Below are positions 25,141-34,063 of a stretch of 64,000 nt of DNA, piece by piece. A program made the position numbers and the translations under genes. Location: contig BPHJ01000001.1 in assembly GCA_026003475.1 (NCBI GenBank), positions 320,545 to 384,544 of the forward strand, given 5' to 3'. The stretch is from Candidatus Kapaibacterium sp. (GTDB taxonomy: Bacteria > Bacteroidota > Ignavibacteria > Kapaibacteriales > NICIL-2). Below the pieces are notes generated by a model, which worked only from the letters and a program-made list of their open reading frames with translations, was not told the origin of the DNA and ran no database searches. Each line of letters opens with the position of its first letter. Within the stretch, counting starts at the first letter, position 1.

Positions 25141-26865
25141 ATGACAACACATCAACCCTTCAGCAACTTTGAGAACCTGCCCTACGTTCGACCCGACCTG
25201 GCAGCGTTCGAGCGTGAATGGGAACAGTGCTTGAATCGTTTCCGAACCGCAACCAGCGCGGAAGAGCAATCAGAGCTTCTTGCGCAAATGAACGCGTACC
25301 GAATCGAGCTCGATACCGCAGCGACGATCGTCTCGATACGGCATTCGTGTGATACCAGCGATGAATTCTACAGCGCCGAACAGGAGTACATGGACACCAT
25401 CCGTCCGATAGTTGCCGAGCGGGTCAACGATCTCTACCGTGCGTTGATCAGCTCGCCCTACCGTGCGGCGCTTGAGCACCAGTGGGGAGTGCAGCTCTTC
25501 CGCATTGCGGAACTGTCGGTGCGGAGTCAGTCGCCTGCGGTGATCGAATTGCTCCAGCGGGAAAATGCGCTCGCGACCGAGTACCAAAAATTGCTCGCCT
25601 CGGCAGAGATTCCCTTCGACGGCAAGACGCTAAACCTTTCGAGCATCGTTCCGTACCTGCAGCACACCGATCGGGCAATTCGCCGCGCAGCATCGGAAGC
25701 AAAGTGGCAGTACTTCCGCGACCATGCTGCCGAACTCGATCGGCTCTACGACGAGTTGGTAAAGGTCCGCACCGAGATCGCCCATCGTTTGGGGTACGCC
25801 TCGTTTACCGAGCTTGGGTATGTTCGTATGCTGCGTTCGGACTACACGGCAGCTGATGTTGCGCGGTATCGGCAGTACGTGTTGCGTCACATTGTTCCGG
25901 TTGCTGTGCGGTTGCGGCAGCGTCAAGCCCGGCGGCTTGGTTTGGAACGATTGACGTTCGTGGATGAACCGCTCCACTATCGCAGTGGCAATGCGACACC
26001 GAAAGGTTCGCCCGATTGGATCATCGCCCAAGCGCGCACGATGTATGCCGAGATGTCGCCCCAGACCGACGAGTTCTTTCAGCTCATGGAGCAACGCCAC
26101 TTGATGGACCTGCTCACCCGACCGCGCAAAGCCACTGGGGGCTACTGCACGTTTCTGGCTGCGTACGGTGTGCCGTTCATCTTCGCGAACTTCAACGGCA
26201 CCGCACACGATGTGGACGTCCTCACGCATGAGTTTGGGCACGCGTTCCAGTGCTATTCGAGCCGCCATCATCGAGCACCCGAATATTGGTTCCCCACCTA
26301 CGAGGCATGCGAGATCCACTCGATGAGCATGGAGTTTTTCGCGTGGCCATGGATTAAGCGATTTTTCGGCGAGGACGAGGACAAGTATCAATTCCAACAC
26401 CTCAGCGGGGCACTGCTTTTTCTGCCGTATGCCGTGCTGGTTGATCACTTCCAGCATGAAGTGTACAACAACCCGACAATGAGCCCTGCCGAACGCAAAC
26501 AGTGCTGGCGGATGTTGGAACAGCAGTACTTGCCCTTCCGCGATTACGATGGAGATTCCTTCCTCGACTCAGGTGTTGTCTGGCAGCAGCAACGGCATAT
26601 CTACGAGTCTCCGTTCTACTACGTTGACTATGCACTCGCACAAATTTGTGCGCTTCAGTTCTGGGTTCGCGCGAAGACCGATCGAGCTAGTGCGTGGAGC
26701 GATTACCTGGAACTCTGCCGTGCTGGCGGGACTCGATCGTTCCTGGAGCTGGTCGAGCTGGCACACCTGCGCTCACCGTTCGACGAACGAAGCTTTACCG
26801 AGATCATCGGCGACATAACCGCACGCTTGGATGGTGTGCCCGATACCCATTTCGACAACGGATAA
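25141..26865 (+). CDS. M3 family oligoendopeptidase (PepF-like)
   Basis: About 574 residues. The zinc site HEFGHAFQ near residue 365 (HExxH) and the downstream ligand Glu in EACEIHSMSMEFF, about 25 residues later, identify an M3 metallopeptidase. The protein begins MTTHQPFSNFENLPYVRPDL at ATG 25141. There is no signal peptide, so it probably trims short peptides in the cytoplasm. It lies 16 bp after icd and 12 bp before the exonuclease gene, so the four plus-strand genes from the thiolase onward probably form one operon, without an evident metabolic link between them. Confidence 0.93.
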   Translation: MTTHQPFSNFENLPYVRPDLAAFEREWEQCLNRFRTATSAEEQSELLAQMNAYRIELDTAATIVSIRHSCDTSDEFYSAEQEYMDTIRPIVAERVNDLYRALISSPYRAALEHQWGVQLFRIAELSVRSQSPAVIELLQRENALATEYQKLLASAEIPFDGKTLNLSSIVPYLQHTDRAIRRAASEAKWQYFRDHAAELDRLYDELVKVRTEIAHRLGYASFTELGYVRMLRSDYTAADVARYRQYVLRHIVPVAVRLRQRQARRLGLERLTFVDEPLHYRSGNATPKGSPDWIIAQARTMYAEMSPQTDEFFQLMEQRHLMDLLTRPRKATGGYCTFLAAYGVPFIFANFNGTAHDVDVLTHEFGHAFQCYSSRHHRAPEYWFPTYEACEIHSMSMEFFAWPWIKRFFGEDEDKYQFQHLSGALLFLPYAVLVDHFQHEVYNNPTMSPAERKQCWRMLEQQYLPFRDYDGDSFLDSGVVWQQQRHIYESPFYYVDYALAQICALQFWVRAKTDRASAWSDYLELCRAGGTRSFLELVELAHLRSPFDERSFTEIIGDITARLDGVPDTHFDNG

Positions 26866-26877
26866 GCCTTCTGCCCG

Positions 26878-27612
26878 ATGGAAAAATTTCTTGTCATTGA
26901 CATCGAGACATCCCCGCTGCCATGGGACCTGTTCGACCAGTCCCAACAAGCATATTTGCTGGCGCGAGCTGAATCGCCCGAGGAGCAGGAGGAGCGAAAA
27001 AAGCAAATGGCATTGGCGCCATTGACGGGCTTTATTGTGTGCATTGGACTCTATCTGCTCGAGCGTGATGGCGATACCGTCACCGAGCGCAAACGCGTCT
27101 GCTTGATGAACGACCAAACCGATGCCGATCGCCCTGGTGACCCGCACGAACTGGAGCAGGGAGGAAAGCTCTACCTCTACAGCGAGCGCGCCCTCTTGCG
27201 GGATTTCTGGAAGTTTCTTGTTTCGGAGGAATGCCGCGGTGCGCACTACATCACCTTCAACGGACGGATGTTCGATTTTCCGTTTCTGATGCTTCGTTCG
27301 GCGGTGTTAGGTGTGCGGCCCTCGGTCAATCTGATGGAAGGAACGCGCTACCGCTACGAGAGGCACACCGATTTGCTTGATGAGTTTACGTTCTACTCTC
27401 CCCAAAGTATCGGCGCTACCCGTCGCTACAATCTGGATTTTCTCACGAAAGCCTTCGGCATCGAGTCACCGAAAAGCCACGGCGTTGACGGGACCAAAGT
27501 CTCTGCGCTCTACGCCGATAAGGAGTACGCAACGATTGCCGACTACTGCTTGGCGGATGTAGTAGCGACCTGGCAGCTCTACCAAGTCTGGGAGCGATAC
27601 CTCAAGTTTTAG
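26878..27612 (+). CDS. Predicted 3'-5' exonuclease, PolB-exonuclease-related
   Basis: A 244-residue DnaQ-fold protein. The acidic metal-binding motifs are visible in order: VIDIETSPLP (residues 6-15, Exo I), ITFNGRMFDFPFL (around 126-138, Exo II) and YCLADVVATWQLY (around 223-235, Exo III). It matches the stand-alone DnaB-polymerase-like exonuclease group (DNA_pol_B_exo2 type). The cellular role is not known; it could be in DNA repair or RNA trimming. Start ATG lies 12 bp after the M3 peptidase stop. The final 11 bp overlap the convergent yihY gene. Confidence 0.85.
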   Translation: MEKFLVIDIETSPLPWDLFDQSQQAYLLARAESPEEQEERKKQMALAPLTGFIVCIGLYLLERDGDTVTERKRVCLMNDQTDADRPGDPHELEQGGKLYLYSERALLRDFWKFLVSEECRGAHYITFNGRMFDFPFLMLRSAVLGVRPSVNLMEGTRYRYERHTDLLDEFTFYSPQSIGATRRYNLDFLTKAFGIESPKSHGVDGTKVSALYADKEYATIADYCLADVVATWQLYQVWERYLKF

Positions 27613-28516
27613 TGTGGCGCTGCTCCCACCAGTACTCTGCGATTTCGGCTGAGACCAGCACGATGAGGGCGGTGTAATAGATCCACAGCGCAGCAATCAC
27701 AACAAGCGAAAAGGTGCCGTAGATTGCTCCCAGTGAACGAGCGTGTGCGATGTAGGCACTAAATCCCAACCGCGCAATTTCCCACAGCACCAGCGCCACA
27801 AGACTTGCCCGCACGATGATAAACAGCGGTTGCGGTCGGCTGGGCACAAAATGGTAGAGCAGGTACATCAGCACCAGTGCACTGGCAACGTGGGCGCCGA
27901 AACTGAGCCATCCGGTCAGGTGAATCTGTGCAAGCAGGGGGATTGCTTCTCCCAGGTTTGAGCCAAGCAACGACAGCAGCGGCGTCACCAGCAACATCAT
28001 GGTAACGATGAGCACCAGTACCAGTGTCAACAGCAGGTCGCGCAGCTTGTACCATACGAACGACCCAGGCGTTGGAATGCTAAAGATGGCATTGAGAGCG
28101 GTGCGGAGCGAGCTCAGTAGCGCCGATGCTGTCCACAGGAGAACAGCGCCGGCTACCAGTGTCGCCGTTAGTGCATAGGATCGTACCCGCTCGATTTCGA
28201 TCAGCAGTTGTTTGAGGAGGTCGTAAATCTGCTGCGTCGGTGGCAGTGCACCAGCAATGACATTGGTGATCGCGGTGGTAACAACCTCAGAAGGCACAAG
28301 CAGCGATGCCACAACGATGACCAACCCCAGCAACGGCAACACGCACAGCAAGACATTGAAGGCAATTCCAGCAGCAAGGAGAAAGACGTGCTGATGTCCC
28401 AACCGTTCTGCCACAGTAGCAACATGCTGCCAGAGCGTGCGAGCGTGTCTGGCCAACCTTCTACTGTCCCAAGCTCCGGAGGTAGTTGTCCTCGACCTTT
28501 TCCCAGTTGACGACAT
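27602..28516 (-). CDS. yihY: YihY/virulence factor BrkB family membrane protein
   Basis: About 304 residues with six hydrophobic segments of the YihY family: the first near VFLLAAGIAFNVLLCVLPLLG, the last near FSLVVIAALWIYYTALIVL, where the family's Y-x-T-A-L signature occurs. The family is of uncertain function, formerly mislabelled ribonuclease BN. The start is uncertain: ATG at 28516 places 56 bp of overlap inside the superoxide dismutase gene, while TTG at 28456 would avoid overlap and gives MARHARTLWQHV. The basic N-terminal tail before the first helix is variable in the family, so either is possible. It overlaps the exonuclease gene by 11 bp tail to tail. Confidence 0.85.
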   Translation of the reverse strand: MSSTGKRSRTTTSGAWDSRRLARHARTLWQHVATVAERLGHQHVFLLAAGIAFNVLLCVLPLLGLVIVVASLLVPSEVVTTAITNVIAGALPPTQQIYDLLKQLLIEIERVRSYALTATLVAGAVLLWTASALLSSLRTALNAIFSIPTPGSFVWYKLRDLLLTLVLVLIVTMMLLVTPLLSLLGSNLGEAIPLLAQIHLTGWLSFGAHVASALVLMYLLYHFVPSRPQPLFIIVRASLVALVLWEIARLGFSAYIAHARSLGAIYGTFSLVVIAALWIYYTALIVLVSAEIAEYWWEQRHTKT

Positions 28517-29162
28517 TCCACCAGGCGTTGATGTATTCTGCACGGCGGTTTTGGTACTTGAGGTAGTATGCATGTTCCCAGACGTCAATTCCCATGATGG
28601 GGACCACTCCCCATGGGGTGAGCTTGTGTTGATTTTCTGCTTGGAGGATCAGCAGGCGTCCATCGGTGGGGCGGCAGTGGAGCAATGCCCATCCGCTTCC
28701 CTCGACGGCTGCAGCAGCAGCGCTGAAGTGCTTGCGGAACGCTTCCACCGTCCCGAAATTCTCGACGAGTGCTTTCTCCAGCCGTGGAGGAATCTTGCCG
28801 CTGCCACCCTTTGCCGGTGGTGCCATGATTTGCCAGAACATCGAGTGTAAAAAGTGTCCGCCCCCATTGAACGCAGCTTTCTTCGACCAGTACTCGATGG
28901 TTGCATAATCGCCCGATGAACGTGCTTTCGCCAGCTCCGCTTCGGCTTTGTTGAGACCGTCCACGTATGCCTGATGGTGCTTAGAGTGGTGGAGCTCCAT
29001 CGTCTTGGCGTCAATGTATGGCTCCAATGCGTCGTAGGCGTAGGGCAGCGGTGGTAGGGTATGGGTTTTGGGCTTTTCGTCGTTGGCGATAGCTGCTGGA
29101 CTCAGCGTAACAAGCGAAGCGCTAGCTGCAAGACCAAGCTCAACAAACTCGCGTCGGTTCAT
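28461..29162 (-). CDS. sodA: Superoxide dismutase (Mn/Fe type) with Tat signal
   Basis: A 233-residue SOD preceded by a twin-arginine signal: NRREFVELGLAASASL, ending near AAIA. Metal ligands by comparison with E. coli SodA are His58 (ELHHSKHH), His106 (HFLHSMFW), Asp193 and His197 (GIDVWEHAYY). The glycines before HFLH and the Gln in AENQHK are the pattern of manganese rather than iron enzymes, though cambialistic use is possible. Export by Tat fits a metalloenzyme that folds in the cytoplasm and then removes superoxide in the periplasm. Start ATG is fixed by the signal. yihY follows and probably overlaps it. Confidence 0.93.
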   Translation of the reverse strand: MNRREFVELGLAASASLVTLSPAAIANDEKPKTHTLPPLPYAYDALEPYIDAKTMELHHSKHHQAYVDGLNKAEAELAKARSSGDYATIEYWSKKAAFNGGGHFLHSMFWQIMAPPAKGGSGKIPPRLEKALVENFGTVEAFRKHFSAAAAAVEGSGWALLHCRPTDGRLLILQAENQHKLTPWGVVPIMGIDVWEHAYYLKYQNRRAEYINAWWNVVNWEKVEDNYLRSLGQ

Positions 29163-29188
29163 TGTGGTTGCTCCGAAGGTGAAACATC

Positions 29189-29938
29189 TTATGCAAGTCC
29201 GACCAATTGACGGAGCGCCACGACTTCCTGCCGGCTCAGGTGGCGGTACTCGCCCCGACTAAGCCCACGGACCGTGATGATGCCGTAGCGACTGCGGTGG
29301 AGCTTGCGAACCTCATAGCCAACGTGTTCAAACAGACGGCGGACCTCGCGATTCTTTCCTTCGCGAAGGATGATCGAGACCTGGCGTGCATCCTCGGGAG
29401 AAATCAGCACCTCTGCCGGTCCAGTTTTTTCGCCATCGAGCTCGACGCCACGCGCAATCTGTGCTGCATGCCGTGGCTCGAGGGGCTTATCCAACCCGAC
29501 AATGTACTCGCGCTCAACGCCATAGCGTGGGTGGGTCAAGCGTGCTGCCAGCTCACCATCGTTCGTCAATAACAAGACACCGGTGGTATTGCGGTCCAGC
29601 CGCCCGACCGGGTAGAGACGCGTTTTGAGGGGCACCAGATCGAGGACCGTTTTCCGTCCGCGCTCATCGCTGGTGGTGGTGATGTAGTCTTTGGGTTTGT
29701 TGAGCACGATATAGGTCAAGTGCTTGGTCGGCGAAACGGGCTTTCCCTCAACGGTGACGAGATCGCCCGGATGGACTTTGGTGCCAAGTTCGGTGACGAC
29801 GCGTCCGTTGACCTTGACGACGCCGCGTGCGATAAGCTCATCGGCTTTCCGACGAGAGGCGATTCCTGCGTCTGCAAGGAATTTGTTGAGTCGAATGTGT
29901 TGTTCCCGCGCTGCGGAGGCCGATGGTGGCATTTTCAT
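29189..29938 (-). CDS. rluB: 23S rRNA pseudouridine synthase, RluB/RsuA family
   Basis: A 249-residue protein with an N-terminal S4 RNA-binding domain (IRLNKFLADAGIASRRKADELI) and a pseudouridine synthase domain carrying the catalytic Asp in GRLDRNTTGVLLLTNDG, then LREGKNREVRRLF. It isomerises a uridine in rRNA; the RluB assignment rests on the RLDxNTxGLL motif and the S4 domain, with RsuA/RluE relatives as alternatives. Its ATG overlaps the stop of the upstream GT9 gene as ATGA, and sodA follows after 26 bp. Confidence 0.92.
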   Translation of the reverse strand: MKMPPSASAAREQHIRLNKFLADAGIASRRKADELIARGVVKVNGRVVTELGTKVHPGDLVTVEGKPVSPTKHLTYIVLNKPKDYITTTSDERGRKTVLDLVPLKTRLYPVGRLDRNTTGVLLLTNDGELAARLTHPRYGVEREYIVGLDKPLEPRHAAQIARGVELDGEKTGPAEVLISPEDARQVSIILREGKNREVRRLFEHVGYEVRKLHRSRYGIITVRGLSRGEYRHLSRQEVVALRQLVGLA

Positions 29939-30963
29939 GAGGATGGGTGTTCCAAGATCGTGCGTGCGCGCTCAAAGACGACTTCTGCTGCGATCGAGTG
30001 CATACATTCGAGTGTGCCGCGTGGACACCGCCGCCGACCGTGCGCACCACACGGGCGGCAATAAAGCGGTGGTGGCTCGATGACGGCTGAACCGGGTGCC
30101 AGCGGCGTAAAACCGAAGGCAGGCACCGTTGAACCGAAAATGGTGATCGTCGGGCAGGCAGCCAATGTTGCTAGGTGTGTTGGCGCGCTGTCGTTGGCGA
30201 TGAGCAGTGCACACCGCCGCAAGAAGGCAACCGTTGCTGCCGGGTCGAGCATTCCCGCAAGGCTGACAGCACCGACATGTCCAGCCAATGCCGTGCAGAG
30301 AGCAGCATCATCGGCACCACCGATGAAGGCAACGCGTGCTCCCAACGATTGGAGCTGCGCTGCGATATGAGCAAAGCGTTCCGGCAACCATCGTTTAGTT
30401 GCCCAGACCGCACCGGGTGCAATAGCAACCAGCCGATGCCCACGGTGGACTTCGCACGCTGCCAATGCATGGGATACCTGCTCCTGCTGATGGGGAGAAA
30501 GACGCAACTCCAGCGGTAGTGCAATCGGTGACGGTTGGATGCCGAGCACTTCGAGCAGCAGCCGATTCCGTTCCACTTCGTGGAGTCCAGGCGTAGGACG
30601 AACGCGGTGGGTCAGCAGCAGCGCTCCCGCAGCCGTGGAGAAGCCGATGCGATACCGCGCTCGACTTGCCAGCGCAACCAGTGTGGTGCGAATGCTCCGT
30701 TGCAGACAGAACACATACTCGACATGCTGCGCGCGAAGCCGAGCTGCCATGCGTGCAATTCCGCTGATTCCACGATCGCGCCCGCGTTTGTCGTAGGTAA
30801 TGACCTGGCTAATTGCCGGATGTGCTGCGGCAAGGCTTGTGCCATCGGGGCGGCAGACGAAGACGATCGGCTGTGACGGGAATGCTCGGTGTACCTGTTC
30901 GGCGAAGAGCATGCTCAGCGCGGTATCGCCCAAGAAGGCTGTTTGAATGATTGCGATTGCCAT
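29935..30963 (-). CDS. Glycosyltransferase family 9 (ADP-heptose:LPS heptosyltransferase-like)
   Basis: A 342-residue GT-B protein. The N-terminus [14 protein letters not shown] holds the acceptor-site loop of heptosyltransferases; [14 protein letters not shown] and [12 protein letters not shown] are the GT9 donor-site signatures. The usual role is adding heptose to the LPS inner core at the inner membrane. The presence of lpxB and lpxK elsewhere in the window supports an LPS-bearing cell. It is divergent from nbaC with 71 bp between starts, and overlaps rluB by ATGA. Which heptose position it transfers to cannot be told. Confidence 0.9.
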   Translation of the reverse strand: MAIAIIQTAFLGDTALSMLFAEQVHRAFPSQPIVFVCRPDGTSLAAAHPAISQVITYDKRGRDRGISGIARMAARLRAQHVEYVFCLQRSIRTTLVALASRARYRIGFSTAAGALLLTHRVRPTPGLHEVERNRLLLEVLGIQPSPIALPLELRLSPHQQEQVSHALAACEVHRGHRLVAIAPGAVWATKRWLPERFAHIAAQLQSLGARVAFIGGADDAALCTALAGHVGAVSLAGMLDPAATVAFLRRCALLIANDSAPTHLATLAACPTITIFGSTVPAFGFTPLAPGSAVIEPPPLYCRPCGAHGRRRCPRGTLECMHSIAAEVVFERARTILEHPSS

Positions 30964-31034
30964 GGGGAAGACAAGTTACAATGAGCTGCGTTGTAATTTG
31001 CGCCTGGCATGTTCCACCGTCCGAGTATTGTGCC

Positions 31035-31562
31035 ATGGCAGTCGCAGCACCGATCAACTTTTTGCAATGGATCGAAGACCATCGCGACCTGCTCAAACCT
31101 CCTGTCGGCAATCAGTGTATCTACGACGGCGGCGATTTTATCGTGATGGTTGTCGGAGGTCCGAACTCACGGAAGGACTACCACTACGATGAAGGCGAGG
31201 AACTATTCTACCAAATCGAGGGGGATATCACCGTCAAGATCATTGACGACGGCCAACCGCGAGACATTCCCATTCGTCAGGGAGAGATGTTCCTTTTGCC
31301 CGCACGCGTCCCCCATTCGCCCCAGCGCGGACCGAACACTGTTGGATTGGTCGTCGAGCGCAAGCGCCGTCCCGATGAGTTAGATGGATTCATGTGGTTT
31401 TGCGAGCAGTGTGGCAACAAGCTTTACGAGGAATTCTTGCACGTATCGGACATCGTCAAGCAACTGCCTCCCATTTTCGAGCGGTTCTATAGCAGCGTCG
31501 AGCATCGCACCTGCAGTGCATGCGGAGCAGTGATGGAGCCGCCGTCGCCCCCGAAGGCATAA
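31035..31562 (+). CDS. nbaC: 3-hydroxyanthranilate 3,4-dioxygenase
   Basis: A 175-residue cupin dioxygenase; ATG at 31035 gives the family-typical [17 protein letters not shown]. The iron ligands fit His50 and Glu56 in [12 protein letters not shown] and His94 in VPHSP. Two CxxC pairs (123/126 and 160/163: CEQC, CSAC) form the rubredoxin-like second iron site of bacterial enzymes. It opens the ring of 3-hydroxyanthranilate to 2-amino-3-carboxymuconate semialdehyde. The decarboxylase for that product is encoded 18 bp downstream. The product can otherwise cyclise to quinolinate for NAD synthesis. Upstream kynurenine-pathway genes are not in the window. Confidence 0.95.
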   Translation: MAVAAPINFLQWIEDHRDLLKPPVGNQCIYDGGDFIVMVVGGPNSRKDYHYDEGEELFYQIEGDITVKIIDDGQPRDIPIRQGEMFLLPARVPHSPQRGPNTVGLVVERKRRPDELDGFMWFCEQCGNKLYEEFLHVSDIVKQLPPIFERFYSSVEHRTCSACGAVMEPPSPPKA

Positions 31563-31580
31563 TCAGTTGGTTGCCAGGTC

Positions 31581-32663
31581 ATGCTGAAAATTGATATTCA
31601 CGCGCACATCATGCCCGAGCGCTGGGAGCCGCTCCACGAGCGCTTTGGCTATGGTGGTTTCATTGTGTTGGACCACTACCGCGACGGAGCCGCGCGGATG
31701 ATGCGCGACGATGGGACCTTTTTCCGCGAGGTGCAGCGGAATGCATGGGACCCTGCTGCAGTGATCGAAGACATGGACCGCCACGGTGTGGATGTGATGG
31801 TGCTCTGCACCGTTCCAGTGCTGTTCTACTACTGGGCGCAGCCGGAGCATACGCACCAGTGGGCGCGCTTTGTCAACGATCATCTTGCCAGTGTTGTTGA
31901 GCGTAATCCAGATCGTTTCATCGCGCTCGGAACTGTGCCGCTCCAGGACACCACGCGAGCAATTGCGGAAATGGAGCGCTGCATGCATCAGCTCGGTATG
32001 CCAGGCGTGGAAATTGGCTCCAACGTCAATGGTGCCAATCTCGACGATGAGCGACTGTTTCCATTCTACGAGGCAGCCGAAGCTCTTGGGTGTGCGGTGT
32101 TGGTGCATCCATGGAACATGGTCGGTGCAGAGCGGATGAAGCGGTACTGGGGCGAGTGGCTTGTGGGGATGCCTGCAGAAACAGCACTGGCAATTCATAG
32201 CTGCATTTGCGGTGGCGTCTTCGATCGCTTCCCCCGCTTGCGCATGCTGTTTGCCCATGCTGGGGGCGCATTCCCCTTCACGCTGGGGCGCATTTCGCAC
32301 GGGTGGCGTGCTCGACCCGATTTGTGCAACATCAACCGAACACGCGACCCCCGAGACTACGCTGGCCATTTTTGGGTTGATAGCATTACCCACGATGAAC
32401 GTGCTTTTGCGTACTTGCTCGATGTCGTCGGCGATCGTCGCGTTGTGTTGGGCAGCGATTATCCGTTCCCACTTGGTGATCTCGAGCATGGGCGCTTCAT
32501 CGAACAGATGCCACTGCCCCAGGAAACAAAAGAGCGCGTCCTCTGGAGGAACGCGCTCGACTTTTTGCAGGTGGATGTTTCGCGCTTTGCAGTCTATGGC
32601 ACCAGCGCTGCGACTGAGTCGTCCGATCGGACCGTCAGCGGCGACAAGCGCACCAACGCATAG
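31581..32663 (+). CDS. nbaD: 2-amino-3-carboxymuconate-6-semialdehyde decarboxylase (ACMSD)
   Basis: A 360-residue amidohydrolase-fold decarboxylase. Zinc ligands fit His7 and His9 (DIHAHIMP), His176 (VHPWNM) and Asp293 (GSDYPFPLGD); His226 (FAHAGG) is the expected catalytic residue. It turns the product of NbaC into 2-aminomuconate semialdehyde, diverting it from quinolinate. The last ~23 residues (after VDVSRFA) extend beyond the usual family end and are encoded in a 70-bp tail overlap with rlpA on the other strand, so the stop may have been lost and replaced during evolution. Start ATG follows nbaC by 18 bp. Confidence 0.94.
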   Translation: MLKIDIHAHIMPERWEPLHERFGYGGFIVLDHYRDGAARMMRDDGTFFREVQRNAWDPAAVIEDMDRHGVDVMVLCTVPVLFYYWAQPEHTHQWARFVNDHLASVVERNPDRFIALGTVPLQDTTRAIAEMERCMHQLGMPGVEIGSNVNGANLDDERLFPFYEAAEALGCAVLVHPWNMVGAERMKRYWGEWLVGMPAETALAIHSCICGGVFDRFPRLRMLFAHAGGAFPFTLGRISHGWRARPDLCNINRTRDPRDYAGHFWVDSITHDERAFAYLLDVVGDRRVVLGSDYPFPLGDLEHGRFIEQMPLPQETKERVLWRNALDFLQVDVSRFAVYGTSAATESSDRTVSGDKRTNA

Positions 32664-33331
32664 CGAAGTCTTGGGGTGCCATCCTGCGTGCGATCGGGGA
32701 TGATCGCCAGCGCAATGTCTGCATCGTTGATGTACATGCGGTGCAAACGCAGTGCAAGGCTGAAGTTGTCGAGTTCCTCGATGATCTCGAACGCAGTACC
32801 TTTGGCGCGGTATGGCTCATACCGATGGCCGATGAAGAGTAATGCCAGAGAGTCGGTCAGAACGTCGGCAGGGGTGAATCCTTCGGCGCGAATAGCGCCC
32901 AGCTTCACGTTGAGGGCGTTTGCTGCGGCATACGATAAATCCAGCACTCGACGCTTGACAAAGGGTCCACGGTCGTTGACTTGCACCAGCAAGCATTCGC
33001 CCGAGGATGGATTGGTCACGCGCAGAATTGTCCCGAAGGGCAACCAGCGGTGTGCCGCGGTAAACTCGTGCATGTTGAACCGCGTGCCATTGGCGGTACG
33101 GCGCCCGTGAAAGGAGTGCGCATAGTACGAGGCAATCCCCTCGAAGACAACGGGAAACGCTGTTTTCTCAACGATGTGCAAGGGTGGCTCGTCGCGGGGT
33201 ACGTCGTCGCTGGCGGCAGCAATGCTGAGCTTCGACAAAGCGATGACGAAACCGGCGATAACAGCGAGCGTCACTGCTGGGATACTCACAAGGCGCGCTG
33301 GTACCCGCATCCACTGTGTGTGTACCTGCAT
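32594..33331 (-). CDS. rlpA: RlpA-like septal ring lytic transglycosylase family protein
   Basis: About 245 residues. ATG at 33331 (preceded by a weak GAAGAG) gives a signal or anchor helix (VSIPAVTLAVIAGFVIALS); a GTG at 33358 is the alternative. The double-psi beta-barrel domain shows GIASYYAHSFHGRRTANG, then TAAHRWLPFGT, and VNDRGPFVKRRVLDLS, with the conserved Asp of RlpA-type lytic transglycosylases that act on naked glycan strands at the division site. No SPOR domain is visible; the C-terminal ~90 residues are unassigned. Its 3' end overlaps nbaD by 70 bp. No lipobox is evident, so it may be membrane-anchored rather than a lipoprotein. Confidence 0.85.
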   Translation of the reverse strand: MQVHTQWMRVPARLVSIPAVTLAVIAGFVIALSKLSIAAASDDVPRDEPPLHIVEKTAFPVVFEGIASYYAHSFHGRRTANGTRFNMHEFTAAHRWLPFGTILRVTNPSSGECLLVQVNDRGPFVKRRVLDLSYAAANALNVKLGAIRAEGFTPADVLTDSLALLFIGHRYEPYRAKGTAFEIIEELDNFSLALRLHRMYINDADIALAIIPDRTQDGTPRLRYALVRLSPLTVRSDDSVAALVP

Positions 33332-33469
33332 GGTGCGCTCTTCGATAATGGAACTCACTACGGCGTCCCCTCCAGGGACCTACAAAGGTATGGAACCGAC
33401 TCTGAACAGAAAATGAATCGGAAGAGGCACGCTTCACCGCTGCGAGCGTCTCATCGGAAGCGCTACAAG

Positions 33470-34063
33470 CTATTCAGCAAGGCGATAAATATCGGGCAGA
33501 TTCCGCCCCAGCTCGTTGTAGTCGAGACCGTATCCGACGACGAACACGGGGTCAATTTCAATGCCGACGTACTGGAGTGGAATGCGACCCTTGTGCACGG
33601 CCGGTTTGGAAAGGAGGGCTGCAACGGCAACCGAGCGGGGATTGTATTGCCGAATATGATCGGTAATGGCTGCCAGAGTGGTTCCGCTATCGGCAATGTC
33701 CTCGATGATGAGAACGTCGCGATTGCGGACTGCATCGAGCATGTTTTCCTCACCCCCATGGAACGCCACCGTTCCCGAGCTCTGCATTGCAGCGCCGTAG
33801 CTCGATGCACGGACAAACTCGAGACGAAGAGGAAGCGACAGTGTGCGTACCAAGTCCGCTGCAAAGAGCAGTGCGCCTTTGAGGACAACCAGCAAAACCG
33901 GTTCTGTCTCGGCATAGTCGCGTTCGATTGATCGGGCAATCTGCGCAACGGCGGCAGCAATGGCGCGCCGGTCAATGAACAACTCGAAGGGGCGTCCGTG
34001 CAGTATCACGCGTTCGGGTTTAGTTCCGGTGGAAGGTTGCTCGAATGATCCGTCGGGTTTCAT
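33470..34063 (-). CDS. hpt: Hypoxanthine phosphoribosyltransferase
   Basis: A 197-residue purine salvage enzyme. The PRPP-binding loop VLIIEDIADSGTTL lies near residues 116-129; VVLKGALLFAADL gives the pyrophosphate-loop segment and DPVFVVGYGLDY the purine-site segment. It makes IMP or GMP from the free base. The ATG at 34063 puts 44 bp of overlap inside tilS; a GTG at 34009 would start the protein at the conserved region without overlap. tilS and hpt are neighbours in many bacteria, and fusions or coupled pairs are known, which fits this overlap. Confidence 0.93.
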   Translation of the reverse strand: MKPDGSFEQPSTGTKPERVILHGRPFELFIDRRAIAAAVAQIARSIERDYAETEPVLLVVLKGALLFAADLVRTLSLPLRLEFVRASSYGAAMQSSGTVAFHGGEENMLDAVRNRDVLIIEDIADSGTTLAAITDHIRQYNPRSVAVAALLSKPAVHKGRIPLQYVGIEIDPVFVVGYGLDYNELGRNLPDIYRLAE

